Shown here one piece after another: positions 37,772-47,327 of a DNA stretch of 64,000 bases. The notes beneath the pieces were generated by a model, which searched no databases, was not told the DNA's origin, and was given only the letters and a program-made list of their open reading frames with translations. This stretch comes from Oceanidesulfovibrio marinus (GTDB lineage: Bacteria > Desulfobacterota > Desulfovibrionia > Desulfovibrionales > Desulfovibrionaceae): NCBI RefSeq assembly GCF_013085545.1, contig NZ_CP039543.1:2108001-2172000 (forward strand), in the 5' to 3' direction. Each line of letters opens with the position of its first letter. The first letter of the stretch is position 1. Both the position numbers and the translations under genes were made by a program.

Positions 37772-38446
37772 TCGATACGCCCTGGATCTTTACCGGACCG
37801 GGTAGTTATCGGATATTCGTTATTTTTTGTTGTCTCTCCCTCCATCTTCTTGTATAAGGCAGTCAGATGGAAAACTCCATCTGACGAGGCTCCGTCGCCC
37901 GGCGTCATGCCGCCTAAGCCCCCCTTGACCCGTCGTCGGGCGACGCCTCGGCCAGCAGCGCAGGTGGCAGCCTGCTTCCCCCCCCGGTCCGGAGCACTCT
38001 TGTTCCGGACCGTCCTCGTTCCAGGTCATCCTCGCACGCCTCCTATTTGGCGTTACTGTCTTATTGATACCACGTGATCCCGCCTCTTTCGATGTGCGCA
38101 GGGATTGTCCCTTTCCCATACACACGGCCTCAGCGCCTCTCGTACAGATTTCAGCCTCCCAATCGCGCGCCTGATTCCGCGTGCCCGGCGCGGGGCACGC
38201 CTCTGCGAACCCGCCCCACCTGGGGGTTTGCGTCCCTTGCGCACCAATTTCCATCATTGTGAAGCGTTGAATATTCATGCTGTTACCGTTTGAAGGCAGT
38301 AAAGCGTCGAGGGCTTGACAACTTTCTTCGCCAATCCCTATGACTGTTCGATCATCGCTCCAGGGGGACGATTTCCGAGCAGGGCTCAGCAGCGACGGTT
38401 CGCGCCCCCTGTTTTCGCGACATCACACCAGCACAAGGGAGAGGAC
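37772..38446. other. 675-base stretch without a convincing gene, rich in inverted repeats
   Basis: No reading frame with a ribosome site and protein-like composition was found. A perfect 10-pair hairpin (GTCAGATGGA with TCCATCTGAC, 37863-37886) and further arms such as CGTCGCCCG with CGGGCGACG, and GGTCCGGA with TCCGGACC (around 37985-38010), suggest structured RNA. It may be a long leader of the EF-G-like gene or an unannotated small RNA on either strand. Known signatures of RNase P RNA and tmRNA were looked for and not seen. Confidence 0.4.
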
Positions 38447-40507
38447 ATGGCCAAATCCTTGGAAACTCAGAGAACATATGCTCTGATCGGCACAGGAGGA
38501 ACCGGCAAGACGTCCCTTGCCGAAATGCTGCTCTTCCAGTCGAAGTCCATCAACAGGCTCGGCAGAATCGAGGAAGGTTCCACTTCCCTGGATTACGAGC
38601 CCGAAGAGACCAAGCGCGGCGGCTCCGTTCAGCCGGGCTTTGCCAACTTCGAATGGAAGGGCGGCCTCCACTACCTTGTTGATGTCCCTGGCGACAACAA
38701 CTTTGTCGGCGACATGGCCCACCTGCTCACGGCCGCCGACGCCGTGATCTTCACCGTGGACGCTGTTGACGGCGTCCGCCCCCTCGCCAAGAAGTTCTGG
38801 GACCAGGCCCGCGAAGCCGGCCTGCCCGCCATCGTGTTCATCAACAAGATGGACCGCGACCGCGCCGACTTCAACACCGTCATGGACGGCCTGACCTCCA
38901 TCCTGGGCATCAAGCCCGTGATGCTGGGCCTGCCCATAGGCGCGCAGTCGGAGTTCTCCGGCATCGTGGACGTCCTGGACAACACCGCCTGGATCTTCGG
39001 AGAAGACGGCGCCGTGACCAAGGGCGACATCCCCGCGGACATGGCCGAAGAGGCGCAGACCCTGCGCGAGACCACCATCGAGAACATCGCCGAGAGCGAT
39101 GAAGAGCTCATGGAGATCTACTTCGAGGAGGGCGGGCTCTCCCCGGAGAACATCCAGAAGGGTCTGCACAAGGGCGTGCTCAGCGGCGAGGTCGTACCAG
39201 TCATCGCCGGCAGCGCCCTGGAGAACAAGGGTGGCCAACGCCTGCTGGACGCCATCGCCGACCTTCTGCCCAGCCCGCTGGAGCGCGCACCCTGGACCGG
39301 CGCTGACGGTTCCGAGCGCGCCTCTTCTCCAGACGAGAAGGTCGCGGCATTCGCCTTCAAGACGCTGGCAGACCCCTTTGCCGGCCAGGTCACTCTCTTC
39401 CGCGTGCTTTCCGGCAATATGACGGCCGACACCGTGTACGGCAACCCGCGCAAGGGCGAGTCCGAACGCGTGGGCCAGCTCATCCACATCACCGGCAAGA
39501 CCCACACCCCAAGCAAGGAGGCCGCGGGCCCCGGCGCCATCGTCGGCGTGTCCAAGCTCAAGGTCACCAGCACGGGCGACACCCTCGTGGCCGAGAAGGA
39601 CTCCTTCATGCTGGAGCCGCCGGCGGTCACGCCCCCGCTCATTACCTACGCCCTGGCGCCCAAGGAAAAGGGCGACGAGGACAAGGTCTACCAGGCCATG
39701 CAGAAGCTCCAGGTGGAGGATATCACCCTCTCCCTTTCCCGCGATGAGGAATCGAGCGACGTACTCATCTCCGGCATGGGCCAGCTGCACATCGAAACCG
39801 CCGTGGAGCGCGCCAAGCGCCGCTACAAGGTGGACATCGTGCTGAAGACCCCCAAGGTCCCCTACCGCGAGACCATCCGCGGCAAGGCTGACGTGCAGGG
39901 CCGGCACAAGAAGCAGTCCGGCGGACGCGGCCAGTTCGGCGACTGCTTCATCCGCATGGAGCCCACCTCCCGTGGCGAAGGCTACACCTTCGAGGACGCC
40001 ATCGTGGGAGGCGCCATTCCGCGGCAGTACATCCCGGCCGTGGACAAGGGCATCCAGGAAGCGTCCGCGCGCGGCTACCTGGCCGGTTTCCCGGTGGTGG
40101 ACTTCAAGGTCACCCTCTACGACGGCTCCTACCACTCCGTGGACTCCTCGGAGATGGCCTTCAAGGTGGCCGGCTCGCTGGCCTTCAAAAAAGCCATGGA
40201 GACGGCCCAGCCCGTGCTCCTGGAGCCCATCATGCTCGTCACGGTCTCCGTGCCGGACAGCTACATGGGCGACGTCATCGGCGACCTCTCCAGCCGACGT
40301 GGCAAGGTGCTCGGCTCCGACTCCCAGACCGGCATCACCGAGATCAAGGCCCACGTGCCCATGAGCGAGATCCTGCGCTACGCCCCGGACCTGCGGTCCA
40401 TGACCGGCGGCCAGGGCACCTTCGCCATGGAGTTCGACCACTACGAGGAGGCGCCGCCGCCAGTGGCCGACAAGGTCATCGAGGAGAGCAAGGCGGCCGA
40501 GGAATAA
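38447..40507 (+). CDS. elongation factor G-like GTPase (EF-G2 type)
   Basis: A 686-residue translational GTPase related to EF-G. All five domains are present, but the P-loop reads GTGGTGKTS instead of the canonical AHIDAGKT, and the switch II region is VDVPGDNNFVGD rather than DTPGHVDF. NKMD supplies the guanine base motif. These are the hallmarks of the EF-G-like paralogue group with uncertain function, distinct from the main fusA copy expected elsewhere. The ATG at 38447 with GGGAGAGG upstream is chosen; an in-frame extension of 44 codons has no support. A perfect terminator follows. Confidence 0.9.
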   Translation: MAKSLETQRTYALIGTGGTGKTSLAEMLLFQSKSINRLGRIEEGSTSLDYEPEETKRGGSVQPGFANFEWKGGLHYLVDVPGDNNFVGDMAHLLTAADAVIFTVDAVDGVRPLAKKFWDQAREAGLPAIVFINKMDRDRADFNTVMDGLTSILGIKPVMLGLPIGAQSEFSGIVDVLDNTAWIFGEDGAVTKGDIPADMAEEAQTLRETTIENIAESDEELMEIYFEEGGLSPENIQKGLHKGVLSGEVVPVIAGSALENKGGQRLLDAIADLLPSPLERAPWTGADGSERASSPDEKVAAFAFKTLADPFAGQVTLFRVLSGNMTADTVYGNPRKGESERVGQLIHITGKTHTPSKEAAGPGAIVGVSKLKVTSTGDTLVAEKDSFMLEPPAVTPPLITYALAPKEKGDEDKVYQAMQKLQVEDITLSLSRDEESSDVLISGMGQLHIETAVERAKRRYKVDIVLKTPKVPYRETIRGKADVQGRHKKQSGGRGQFGDCFIRMEPTSRGEGYTFEDAIVGGAIPRQYIPAVDKGIQEASARGYLAGFPVVDFKVTLYDGSYHSVDSSEMAFKVAGSLAFKKAMETAQPVLLEPIMLVTVSVPDSYMGDVIGDLSSRRGKVLGSDSQTGITEIKAHVPMSEILRYAPDLRSMTGGQGTFAMEFDHYEEAPPPVADKVIEESKAAEE

Positions 40508-40535
40508 CCGCCAACGCCTCAAACCATGCATCCAC

Positions 40536-40566
40536 GCCGGCCGGGACCTTCCCGGCCGGCTTTTTC
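40536..40566 (+). terminator. terminator of the EF-G-like gene
   Basis: GCCGGCCGGG and CCCGGCCGGC form a perfect 10-pair stem with a 5-base loop, followed directly by TTTTTCTTT. Confidence 0.95.
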
Positions 40567-40799
40567 TTTCACTCCCGGCAAATGCACGCCATTCCCTTTT
40601 GGCACGGAATGCTGTAGGAATACGTTCGTTTCTCCACTGCCCTCACGGCCACGGCCTCCGGCGGCCTTCGCCATACCTCGATTCCGGCCGCCACTGTTAT
40701 TGTCATGACGCCTTATGGCGTACAAAACACGATGGAGACGCGCGGCGCAGCCTGCCCGATCCGGCCGCCCGAACGCCGCCTGCTCCCCACCCCTGACCC

Positions 40800-41543
40800 A
40801 TGACCCTGATTCGAACGCTCTGGTTTTACGCACTCCTCGTGCCGTCCACCATGGTCTTCTCCTTCATCGCCATCTGCGGCGGCGTGCTCAAGAGCCGCGC
40901 CGTGTGCAAGTGGGTGGAGCGCAACTGGAGCGCCTTCACCCTGTGGACCGTGGGCGTCCGCGTGGAGGCCGATCTTGCCGCCCTGCCCGAGAAGGGGCCG
41001 CTGGTCGTTATCGCCAACCACCAGAGCCAGTTCGACATCTTCCTGCTCTTCTACGTGCTGGCCCGCTATCCCCTGAGCTTTGTGGCCAAGAAGAGCCTGT
41101 TCCGCATTCCGCTGCTGGGACCGGCCATGCTGGCCGCCGGCCACGTGCCCATCGACCGCGCCAACAACCGCGAGGCAATGAAGGCCATGAACGTAGCCGC
41201 CGAGCGCGCGCAGCAGGGTTTCTGCCCCGTTGTCTTCCCCGAAGGCACCCGCCAGACCGACACGTCCCGGCTGGGCGAGTTCAAGACAGGCGGCTCCATT
41301 CTGGCCATCAAGACCGGCGCGCCCATCGCCCCGGTGATCATCCACGGCTCGGGCGGCATCCTGCCGGCCAACGGCTTCATGCTCGGCAAGAACCGCCGGG
41401 TCACTGTCCGCGCGCTGGAGCCCATCTCCCCCGGAGCGTACACCCTCAAGCAGCGCGACCAGTTGAGCAGCGACCTGCATGACATAATGAGCGGGGCATA
41501 TCGGGACCTCGCTTCCAAACATACCGGAGACCCCACACCATGA
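40800..41543 (+). CDS. plsC: 1-acyl-sn-glycerol-3-phosphate acyltransferase
   Basis: A 247-residue membrane acyltransferase that makes phosphatidic acid. An N-terminal membrane helix (about 7-28) precedes the catalytic motif NHQSQFDIF (the HxxxxD pair). PIDRANNREA and FPEGTRQTD are the glycerol-phosphate binding motifs, and APIAPVIIHG follows. The stop codon overlaps the RNase J start (ATGA), so they are translationally coupled. No clear ribosome site precedes the ATG. Confidence 0.92.
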   Translation: MTLIRTLWFYALLVPSTMVFSFIAICGGVLKSRAVCKWVERNWSAFTLWTVGVRVEADLAALPEKGPLVVIANHQSQFDIFLLFYVLARYPLSFVAKKSLFRIPLLGPAMLAAGHVPIDRANNREAMKAMNVAAERAQQGFCPVVFPEGTRQTDTSRLGEFKTGGSILAIKTGAPIAPVIIHGSGGILPANGFMLGKNRRVTVRALEPISPGAYTLKQRDQLSSDLHDIMSGAYRDLASKHTGDPTP

Positions 41544-43198
41544 GCTCGACAAGCCCCGTTACGATTACCCCCCTGGGAGGCCTGGGCGAGATCGGCATGA
41601 ACTGCATGACCGTGGCCAGCGACGACCACATGATCGTGGTTGATTGCGGCCTGATGTTTCCCGACGACTACATGCTCGGCATCGACGTGGTGATCCCGCG
41701 TTTCGACCATATCCTTGAGAACAAAGACAGGCTGCGCGGCATCGTGCTCACCCACGGCCACGAGGACCACATCGGCGCCCTGCCCTGGCTCCTGCCTTAC
41801 GTGGATGTGCCGGTCTACGGCTCCACCTTCACCCTCGCCCTGGTGGAGGGCAAGCTGCGCGAGCACAACCTGGACCGCTTTGTGGAGCTGCGCGAGGTGG
41901 CCGCCGGCGACCGCATCGAGCTCGGCGACATCGCCGTGAACTTCTTTCCGGTCTGCCACTCCATCATCCAGGGCTTCGGCCTGGGCATCGAGACCCCGGC
42001 CGGCAGGCTGGTGCACACCGGCGATTTCAAGATCGACCCCAACCCCCTGCACGGCAACTCCACCGACCTGGACTCCTTCCGCGAGTTCTCCCGCGAAGGC
42101 GCCCTGCTGCTGCTTTCCGACTCCACCAACGTGGAGCGCGAGGGCCACGCCCCCAACGAGCGCGAGATCATGTCCGCCCTGTCCGAGATCTTCAGGGACG
42201 CCAAGGGCCGCATCATCATCACCCTCTTCTCCAGCCACATCCAGCGCATGCAGGAGGTCTTCGACCTCGCCTGGCAGACCGGCCGCAAGGTCGCGGTGAG
42301 CGGCCGCTCCATCATGGCCAACATCGAGACCGCCCGGCGGCTGGGCTTTCTCTCCATTGCCGAGGGCGTGTACGTGGATATGGACCAGCTCGTGGACCTG
42401 CCCGACGAAGAGTGCGTGCTTCTGGTCACCGGCTCCCAGGGCGAGCCTCTGTCCGCGCTCACACGCATCGCCTCCGGCGAGCATCGCCAGCTCAAGATCC
42501 AAAAGGGCGACATGGTCATCCTTTCCTCGCGCTTCATTCCGGGCAATGTCCGCGCCATCACCCGCGTCATCAACAACCTCTACAGGCTCGGCGCGGAGGT
42601 GCTGTACGAGCGCATCGCCTCCATCCACGCCTCGGGCCACGCCTTCAAGGAAGAGCTGCGGCTGATGCTGGAGACGGTGCGGCCCAAGTTCTTCGTGCCC
42701 GTACACGGCGAGTACCGCCATCTGGTCAAGCACTCGCGCCTGGCGCAGGCCTGCGGCGTGGCGCGGGAGCGCACCATGGTCCTGGAGGACGGCCAACCCA
42801 TCACCTTCCAGCCGGAAGGCGGCATCCGCTTCGAGGAAAGCACGCCCGTGGACAAGATCTACGTGGACGGCAAGGGCGTGGGCGATGTGGGCGCCACCGT
42901 GATCAAGGAGCGCCAGCTTCTGGGCGGCGAAGGTCTGGTCATCGTCTTTATGGTGGTGGACGGCGAGGGCTGGGAGATCCTCGTGGGCCCCAACGTGGAG
43001 TCCAAGGGCTTTGTCTTCGAGCAGCACTACTCCCACCTGCTGGACGACGCCAAGTGCATTGTCCTGGACATCTTCGAGGCCATTCCTCCGGGCGAGGAGA
43101 CCAAGCTGAAGGAGCGCATCCGCTCGTCCCTGCGGCGCTTTTTCCGAAAGATACTGGAGCGCGACCCCGTGGTGGTTCCACTGGTGGTCGTCATCTGA
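41540..43198 (+). CDS. rnj: ribonuclease J
   Basis: A 552-residue metallo-beta-lactamase/beta-CASP ribonuclease with 5'-3' exonuclease and endonuclease activity in RNA maturation and decay. The zinc motif is HGHEDH (His72, His74, Asp76, His77). The beta-CASP region contains SDSTNVEREGHAPNER, the later FVPVHGEYRHL and HASGHAFKEELR carry the remaining ligands, and a C-terminal dimerisation domain follows. It is coupled to plsC. A weak hairpin (43211-43234) lies after it, before the rpsB promoter region. Confidence 0.96.
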   Translation: MSSTSPVTITPLGGLGEIGMNCMTVASDDHMIVVDCGLMFPDDYMLGIDVVIPRFDHILENKDRLRGIVLTHGHEDHIGALPWLLPYVDVPVYGSTFTLALVEGKLREHNLDRFVELREVAAGDRIELGDIAVNFFPVCHSIIQGFGLGIETPAGRLVHTGDFKIDPNPLHGNSTDLDSFREFSREGALLLLSDSTNVEREGHAPNEREIMSALSEIFRDAKGRIIITLFSSHIQRMQEVFDLAWQTGRKVAVSGRSIMANIETARRLGFLSIAEGVYVDMDQLVDLPDEECVLLVTGSQGEPLSALTRIASGEHRQLKIQKGDMVILSSRFIPGNVRAITRVINNLYRLGAEVLYERIASIHASGHAFKEELRLMLETVRPKFFVPVHGEYRHLVKHSRLAQACGVARERTMVLEDGQPITFQPEGGIRFEESTPVDKIYVDGKGVGDVGATVIKERQLLGGEGLVIVFMVVDGEGWEILVGPNVESKGFVFEQHYSHLLDDAKCIVLDIFEAIPPGEETKLKERIRSSLRRFFRKILERDPVVVPLVVVI

Positions 43199-43210
43199 TA
43201 TAAAGGTGCA

Positions 43211-43234
43211 GGACAGGGGTTGCAATGCCTGTCC
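43211..43234 (+). terminator. hairpin after the RNase J gene
   Basis: GGACAGG and CCTGTCC form a 7-pair stem with a 10-base loop, followed by AATTTCTGT. A weak intrinsic terminator is possible. Confidence 0.45.
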
Positions 43235-43363
43235 AATTTCTGTATTGAACTCTGCTTTTGTTAAATCACACACACTCCGGCGTCCCTCCCGGGTCCCGCA
43301 TCGCGCGGGTGGAGGAACCGTTCGCCGGGGTGGCGGTGCAACCCAAACCAAGGAGTATAACCC

Positions 43364-44305
43364 ATGGCTTACGTTTCCATGAAGCAGCTGCTTGAGACGG
43401 GTGTCCACTTCGGCCACCAGACCCGTCGCTGGAACCCCAAGATGCGCCCCTACATCTTCGGCGCACGCAACGGCATCCACATTGTCGACCTCCAGCAGAC
43501 TGTGAAGCTGTTCCAGACCGCCCACGACGCCATTGTGGACACCGTGGCCCGCGGCGGCCGCGTCATCTTCATCGGCACCAAGCGCCAGGCACAGGAAACC
43601 GTTGAGAAGGAAGCCGCTCGCGCGGATCAGTTCTTCGTGACCAACCGTTGGATGGGCGGCACGCTCACCAACTTCGCCACCATCCGCCAGTCCATCGACC
43701 GCCTCAAGAAGATCGAGGCCATGTTCGAGGACGGCTCCATCAGCCGCTTCACCAAGAAGGAAGCGCTGACCTTCTCCCGCGAGGCCGAGAAGCTCAACGC
43801 CGTGCTGGGCGGCATCAAGAATATGGAACGCCTGCCCGACATGGCGTTCATCATCGACCCCAAGCGCGAGGAGATCGCCGTCAAGGAATGCCGCAAGCTG
43901 AACATCCCCATCGCGGCAGTCACCGACACCAACTGCGATCCCGACGTGATCGACTACGTCGTTCCCGGCAACGATGACGCCATCCGCGCCATCAAGCTCT
44001 TTGTCTCGCACATTGCCGACGCCTGTCTGGAAGGCGCCGCCCGCCGCAAGGACGAGGCCGCCAAACAGAAGGAAGAGGCCGCTGCCGAAAAGGCTGCAGC
44101 CGCCAAGGCCGCCCCGGCGCCCGAAGCTTCCGCTTCCACCGCTGAGACCCCGGCGCCCAAAACCGAGGAAGCGGTTGCCAACGTGACCGAATCCGAGACC
44201 AAGGCCGAGGAGAAGAAGGCAGAGGCCGCCGCCGAAGCCTCCCAGACCCCCGAGGCCAGCGCCCCCGCAGCCAAGGCCGCAGACGAGACCGCCAAACCCG
44301 AATAA
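43364..44305 (+). CDS. rpsB: 30S ribosomal protein S2 with long C-terminal tail
   Basis: A 313-residue S2. The core (1-230) is standard: [32 protein letters not shown] and [12 protein letters not shown], ending [14 protein letters not shown]. It then continues with a tail of about 75 residues made almost only of Ala, Glu, Lys, Pro, Ser and Thr, absent from E. coli S2 (241 residues). The tail is probably disordered. AAGGAG precedes the ATG by ten bases. It heads the conserved run to tsaB. Confidence 0.97.
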   Translation: MAYVSMKQLLETGVHFGHQTRRWNPKMRPYIFGARNGIHIVDLQQTVKLFQTAHDAIVDTVARGGRVIFIGTKRQAQETVEKEAARADQFFVTNRWMGGTLTNFATIRQSIDRLKKIEAMFEDGSISRFTKKEALTFSREAEKLNAVLGGIKNMERLPDMAFIIDPKREEIAVKECRKLNIPIAAVTDTNCDPDVIDYVVPGNDDAIRAIKLFVSHIADACLEGAARRKDEAAKQKEEAAAEKAAAAKAAPAPEASASTAETPAPKTEEAVANVTESETKAEEKKAEAAAEASQTPEASAPAAKAADETAKPE

Positions 44306-44331
44306 GCCCAAGAAGAGGAGAAGGCATAGCC

Positions 44332-45243
44332 ATGGCTATTACCGCTCAAATGGTCAAGGAGCTCCGGGAGAAAACCGGAGCCGGGATGATGGACTGCAAA
44401 AAAGCTCTCGTAGAGGCCGACGGCGACGAGCAGAAGGCCATCGAGGAACTCCGCAAAAAGGGCCTGTCCAAGGCCGCCAAGAAGGCCGGCCGCTCCACCA
44501 GCGAGGGCCTCATCGCTCTGGCCCAGGAAGGCGACAAGTCCGCCGCCATTGTGGAGCTTCTGTGCGAGACCGACTTCGTCGCCCGCAACGAGCAGTTCCA
44601 GGCAACCCTGACCGCCATGGCCGAGTCCGTGGCGGCTGCTGCGCCTGCCTGCGGCGCCGACCACGGCGTTGTGCACTCCCCCTGCGACGAGTGCTGGCTG
44701 AACCATGAAGTCGGCGGCGGCAAGACCGTGGCCGACAAGGTCAAGGACCTCATCGCCGTGCTCGGCGAGAACATGCAGGCCGGCCGCTACGCCCGCATCG
44801 AGCTGGATGGCCACGGCGCCATCGGCAGCTACGTGCACATGAACAGCAAGATCGGCGTCATCGTCGAGCTCAAAACCCTCAAGGCCGAGAGCGCCGAGTC
44901 CGCCGAGTTCCAGGCCCTGGCCAAGGACATCGCCATGCAGATCGCCGCCTCCAGCCCGGTCTGCGTCGCTTCCACCGAGGTTCCGCAGGACCTGCTGGAC
45001 CGCGAGCGCGCCATCTACCGCGACCAGGCCCTGGGCGAAGGCAAGCCCGAGAACGTGGTCGAGAAGATCGTCGAAGGCCGCGTCAACAAGTACTTCAAGG
45101 AAATCTGCCTGCTCGATCAGCCCTTCATCAAGGAAGACAAGAAGTCTATCTCCCAGCTGATCAAGGAGGTCTCCAAGTCACTCAACGACACTATCGAGAT
45201 CGGGCGTTTCGCCCGACTCCAAGTCGGCGAGGACGCGGAGTAA
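44332..45243 (+). CDS. tsf: translation elongation factor Ts
   Basis: A 303-residue guanine-nucleotide exchange factor for EF-Tu. The N-terminal UBA-like motif [19 protein letters not shown] and the [10 protein letters not shown] region are conserved. Residues 107-125 hold an unusual Cys/His-rich segment (Cys107, His111, His115, Cys118, Cys121, His125) where most EF-Ts proteins have an Ala/Val-rich loop; it could bind a metal. AGAGGAG precedes the start. A strong terminator separates it from pyrH. Confidence 0.96.
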   Translation: MAITAQMVKELREKTGAGMMDCKKALVEADGDEQKAIEELRKKGLSKAAKKAGRSTSEGLIALAQEGDKSAAIVELLCETDFVARNEQFQATLTAMAESVAAAAPACGADHGVVHSPCDECWLNHEVGGGKTVADKVKDLIAVLGENMQAGRYARIELDGHGAIGSYVHMNSKIGVIVELKTLKAESAESAEFQALAKDIAMQIAASSPVCVASTEVPQDLLDRERAIYRDQALGEGKPENVVEKIVEGRVNKYFKEICLLDQPFIKEDKKSISQLIKEVSKSLNDTIEIGRFARLQVGEDAE

Positions 45244-45261
45244 GAAACCGCATATCATGAG

Positions 45262-45289
45262 AAAACGGGCCAAGCGGCCCGTTTTTTTT
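45262..45289 (+). terminator. terminator between tsf and pyrH
   Basis: AAAACGGGCC and GGCCCGTTTT form a 10-pair stem with a 4-base loop, continuing into a run of T residues. rpsB-tsf can thus be a separate unit from pyrH onward. Confidence 0.95.
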
Positions 45290-45322
45290 AGCCAATTCGA
45301 AACCTACAGGACGAGGACACAC

Positions 45323-46042
45323 ATGGGTTCAATCCGTTACTCGCGCATCCTGCTCAAGCTCTCTGGCGAGGCCCTGGCAGGCGATCTTTCCTTCGGCATC
45401 GATCCCGGAACGGTCAACGCCATCAGCAAGGAGATCGCCGAGGTCGTGGCCGAAGGCGTCGAGGTAGCCCTGGTCATCGGCGGGGGCAACATCTTCCGCG
45501 GCATGGCCGCTTCCGAGCAGGGCATGGACCGCGCCAACGCCGACTACATGGGCATGCTCGCCACGGCCATGAACTCCCTGGCGCTGCAGGACTCGCTGGA
45601 AAAGCAGGGCCTGGAGACGCGCGTGCTCTCCGCCATTACCATGCGCGAGGTGGCCGAGCCGTACATCCGCCGCCGGGCCATCCGCCATCTGGAAAAAAGC
45701 CGCGTGGTCATCTTTGCCGCCGGCACGGGCAACCCCTTCTTCACCACGGACACCGCCGCTGCGCTGCGCGCCATGGAGATCAAGGCCGACGCGATCCTCA
45801 AGGGCACCAAGGTGGACGGCGTGTACGACAAGGACCCGGTCAAGAACCCCGACGCCGTGCGCTACGAGAACCTCACCCACATGGACGCCCTCAAGGACCA
45901 GCTCAGGGTGATGGATGCCACGGCCCTGTCTCTCGCTATGGACAACAACCTGCCCATCGTCGTATTCAACCTCTTCACGCAAGGAAACATCAAGCGTGTC
46001 GTCCATGGAGAAAACGTCGGCACGCTGGTCCAAGGAGAGTGA
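45323..46042 (+). CDS. pyrH: uridylate kinase
   Basis: A 239-residue amino-acid-kinase-fold enzyme that phosphorylates UMP to UDP. It has [12 protein letters not shown] at the start, [10 protein letters not shown], and the Asp-rich ATP region [19 protein letters not shown]. The ATG at 45323 gives the normal length; an ATG 22 codons earlier would begin inside the terminator. The next gene, frr, follows after three bases. Confidence 0.97.
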   Translation: MGSIRYSRILLKLSGEALAGDLSFGIDPGTVNAISKEIAEVVAEGVEVALVIGGGNIFRGMAASEQGMDRANADYMGMLATAMNSLALQDSLEKQGLETRVLSAITMREVAEPYIRRRAIRHLEKSRVVIFAAGTGNPFFTTDTAAALRAMEIKADAILKGTKVDGVYDKDPVKNPDAVRYENLTHMDALKDQLRVMDATALSLAMDNNLPIVVFNLFTQGNIKRVVHGENVGTLVQGE

Positions 46043-46045
46043 GCA

Positions 46046-46600
46046 ATGCAGACAATACTCGACGACGCAATGGAACGCATGGAAAAGGCCATTGAGAGCC
46101 TGGAGCGTGATTTCAGCAAGCTGCGTACCGGCCGTGCCTCAACCACGCTGGTGGATGAGCTCAAGGTGGACTACTACGGTACGCCCACACCCATGAACCA
46201 GCTGGCTTCCATCTCTGTCCCGGACAGCCGTAGCATCGCCATCCAGCCGTGGGACCGCAACGCGTTCGGCGAGATCGAGAAGGCCATCCAGAAATCCGAC
46301 CTCGGGCTCAACCCGGTCAACGATGGCAAGCTCATCCGCATCAACATCCCGCCCCTCACCGAGGAGCGCCGCAAAGAGCTGGCCAAGATCGCTCGCAAGT
46401 ACTCGGAAGACGCCAAGATCGCCGTGCGCAACATCCGCCGCGACGCCAACGACGCGTTCAAGAAGAAAAAGAACGAGAAAGAGATTTCCGAGGACGAGAT
46501 GCACAAGGGCCAGGAAGACGTGCAGAAGCTCACGGACGACTACGTGGCCAACATCGACAAGGTCCTTGAGAACAAAGAAAAGGACATCATGGAGATCTAA
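46046..46600 (+). CDS. frr: ribosome recycling factor
   Basis: A 184-residue factor that splits post-termination ribosomes with EF-G. Conserved segments include [34 protein letters not shown], and the C-terminal [28 protein letters not shown] precedes the ATG. It is co-transcribed between pyrH and uppS, the usual order. Confidence 0.97.
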   Translation: MQTILDDAMERMEKAIESLERDFSKLRTGRASTTLVDELKVDYYGTPTPMNQLASISVPDSRSIAIQPWDRNAFGEIEKAIQKSDLGLNPVNDGKLIRINIPPLTEERRKELAKIARKYSEDAKIAVRNIRRDANDAFKKKKNEKEISEDEMHKGQEDVQKLTDDYVANIDKVLENKEKDIMEI

Positions 46601-46601
46601 G

Positions 46602-47324
46602 CTGCCTGCCCAGGATATCGTACCCGCACATCTGGCCGTCATCATGGACGGCAACGGCCGCTGGGCAAAGCAGCGTGGATTGCCCCGAAGCGAGGGGCAC
46701 AAGGCCGGCAGTGAGACGGCCAAGCGCATCCTCGACGCCTGCCATGCGCGCGGCATCCGCCATCTGACGCTCTACACCTTCTCGCGCGAGAACTGGAGCA
46801 GGCCCAAGGACGAGGTTTCGTTCCTCTTCGACCTGCTCCAGTCGTTCATCAAGCGCGAGCTCGGCAAGCTCGTGGAAAAATCCGTGCAGCTGCGCGTGCT
46901 CGGCGAGCTGGAGGAGCTGCCCTTCGCCACACGCCAAGCTCTGCGTCTGGCCATCAACAAGACGCGCGGCGGCCAATCCATGATCCTCAACCTCGCCCTC
47001 AACTACTCGGGACGCGATGAGATCCTGCGAGCCTGCCGGCGCCTCATGACCGACGGCGTATCGCCGGAAGAGATCACCGAGGAAGCCTTCAGCCAGCGCC
47101 TCTACACCGCCGGCCAACCCGATCCGGACCTCATCATCCGCACCAGCGGCGAGCTCCGGCTTTCCAACTACCTGCTCTTCCAGGCCGCCTACAGCGAGTT
47201 CTACTTTACGGACAAGCTCTGGCCGGACTTCGACGAGGCCGAGCTGGACATCGCCCTGGCGAACTACGCCTCGCGCCAACGCCGCTTCGGCTCCACCAGC
47301 GAGCAGGTCGGAACCAAGGAGTAA
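46602..47324 (+). CDS. uppS: undecaprenyl diphosphate synthase
   Basis: About 240 residues of the cis-prenyltransferase family that makes the C55 carrier for cell-wall and polysaccharide synthesis. It has HLAVIMDGNGRWAKQRG with the catalytic aspartate, LYTFSRENWSRP, and DLIIRTSGELRLSNYLLFQ. No ATG or GTG lies before the conserved motif. A CTG at 46602 has GGAG seven bases upstream (inside the end of frr) and gives the right length; an in-frame TTG at 46566 is the alternative. The start is therefore uncertain and may be a rare CTG. It is coupled to cdsA by three bases. Confidence 0.9.
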   Translation: MPAQDIVPAHLAVIMDGNGRWAKQRGLPRSEGHKAGSETAKRILDACHARGIRHLTLYTFSRENWSRPKDEVSFLFDLLQSFIKRELGKLVEKSVQLRVLGELEELPFATRQALRLAINKTRGGQSMILNLALNYSGRDEILRACRRLMTDGVSPEEITEEAFSQRLYTAGQPDPDLIIRTSGELRLSNYLLFQAAYSEFYFTDKLWPDFDEAELDIALANYASRQRRFGSTSEQVGTKE

Positions 47325-47327
47325 TAC

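Noticed and set aside
37820-38278. 152-residue reverse open frame in the gap before the EF-G-like gene
   Set aside because: Composition is not protein-like, there is no ribosome site, and it spans perfect RNA-type hairpins.
38423-40531. 702-residue reverse open frame across the EF-G-like gene
   Set aside because: Antisense of a conserved GTPase; no homologous motifs and no ribosome site.
41066-44311. 1081-residue reverse open frame across plsC, rnj and rpsB
   Set aside because: A continuous antisense frame over three conserved genes; long opposite-strand frames arise from codon bias in GC-rich genomes.
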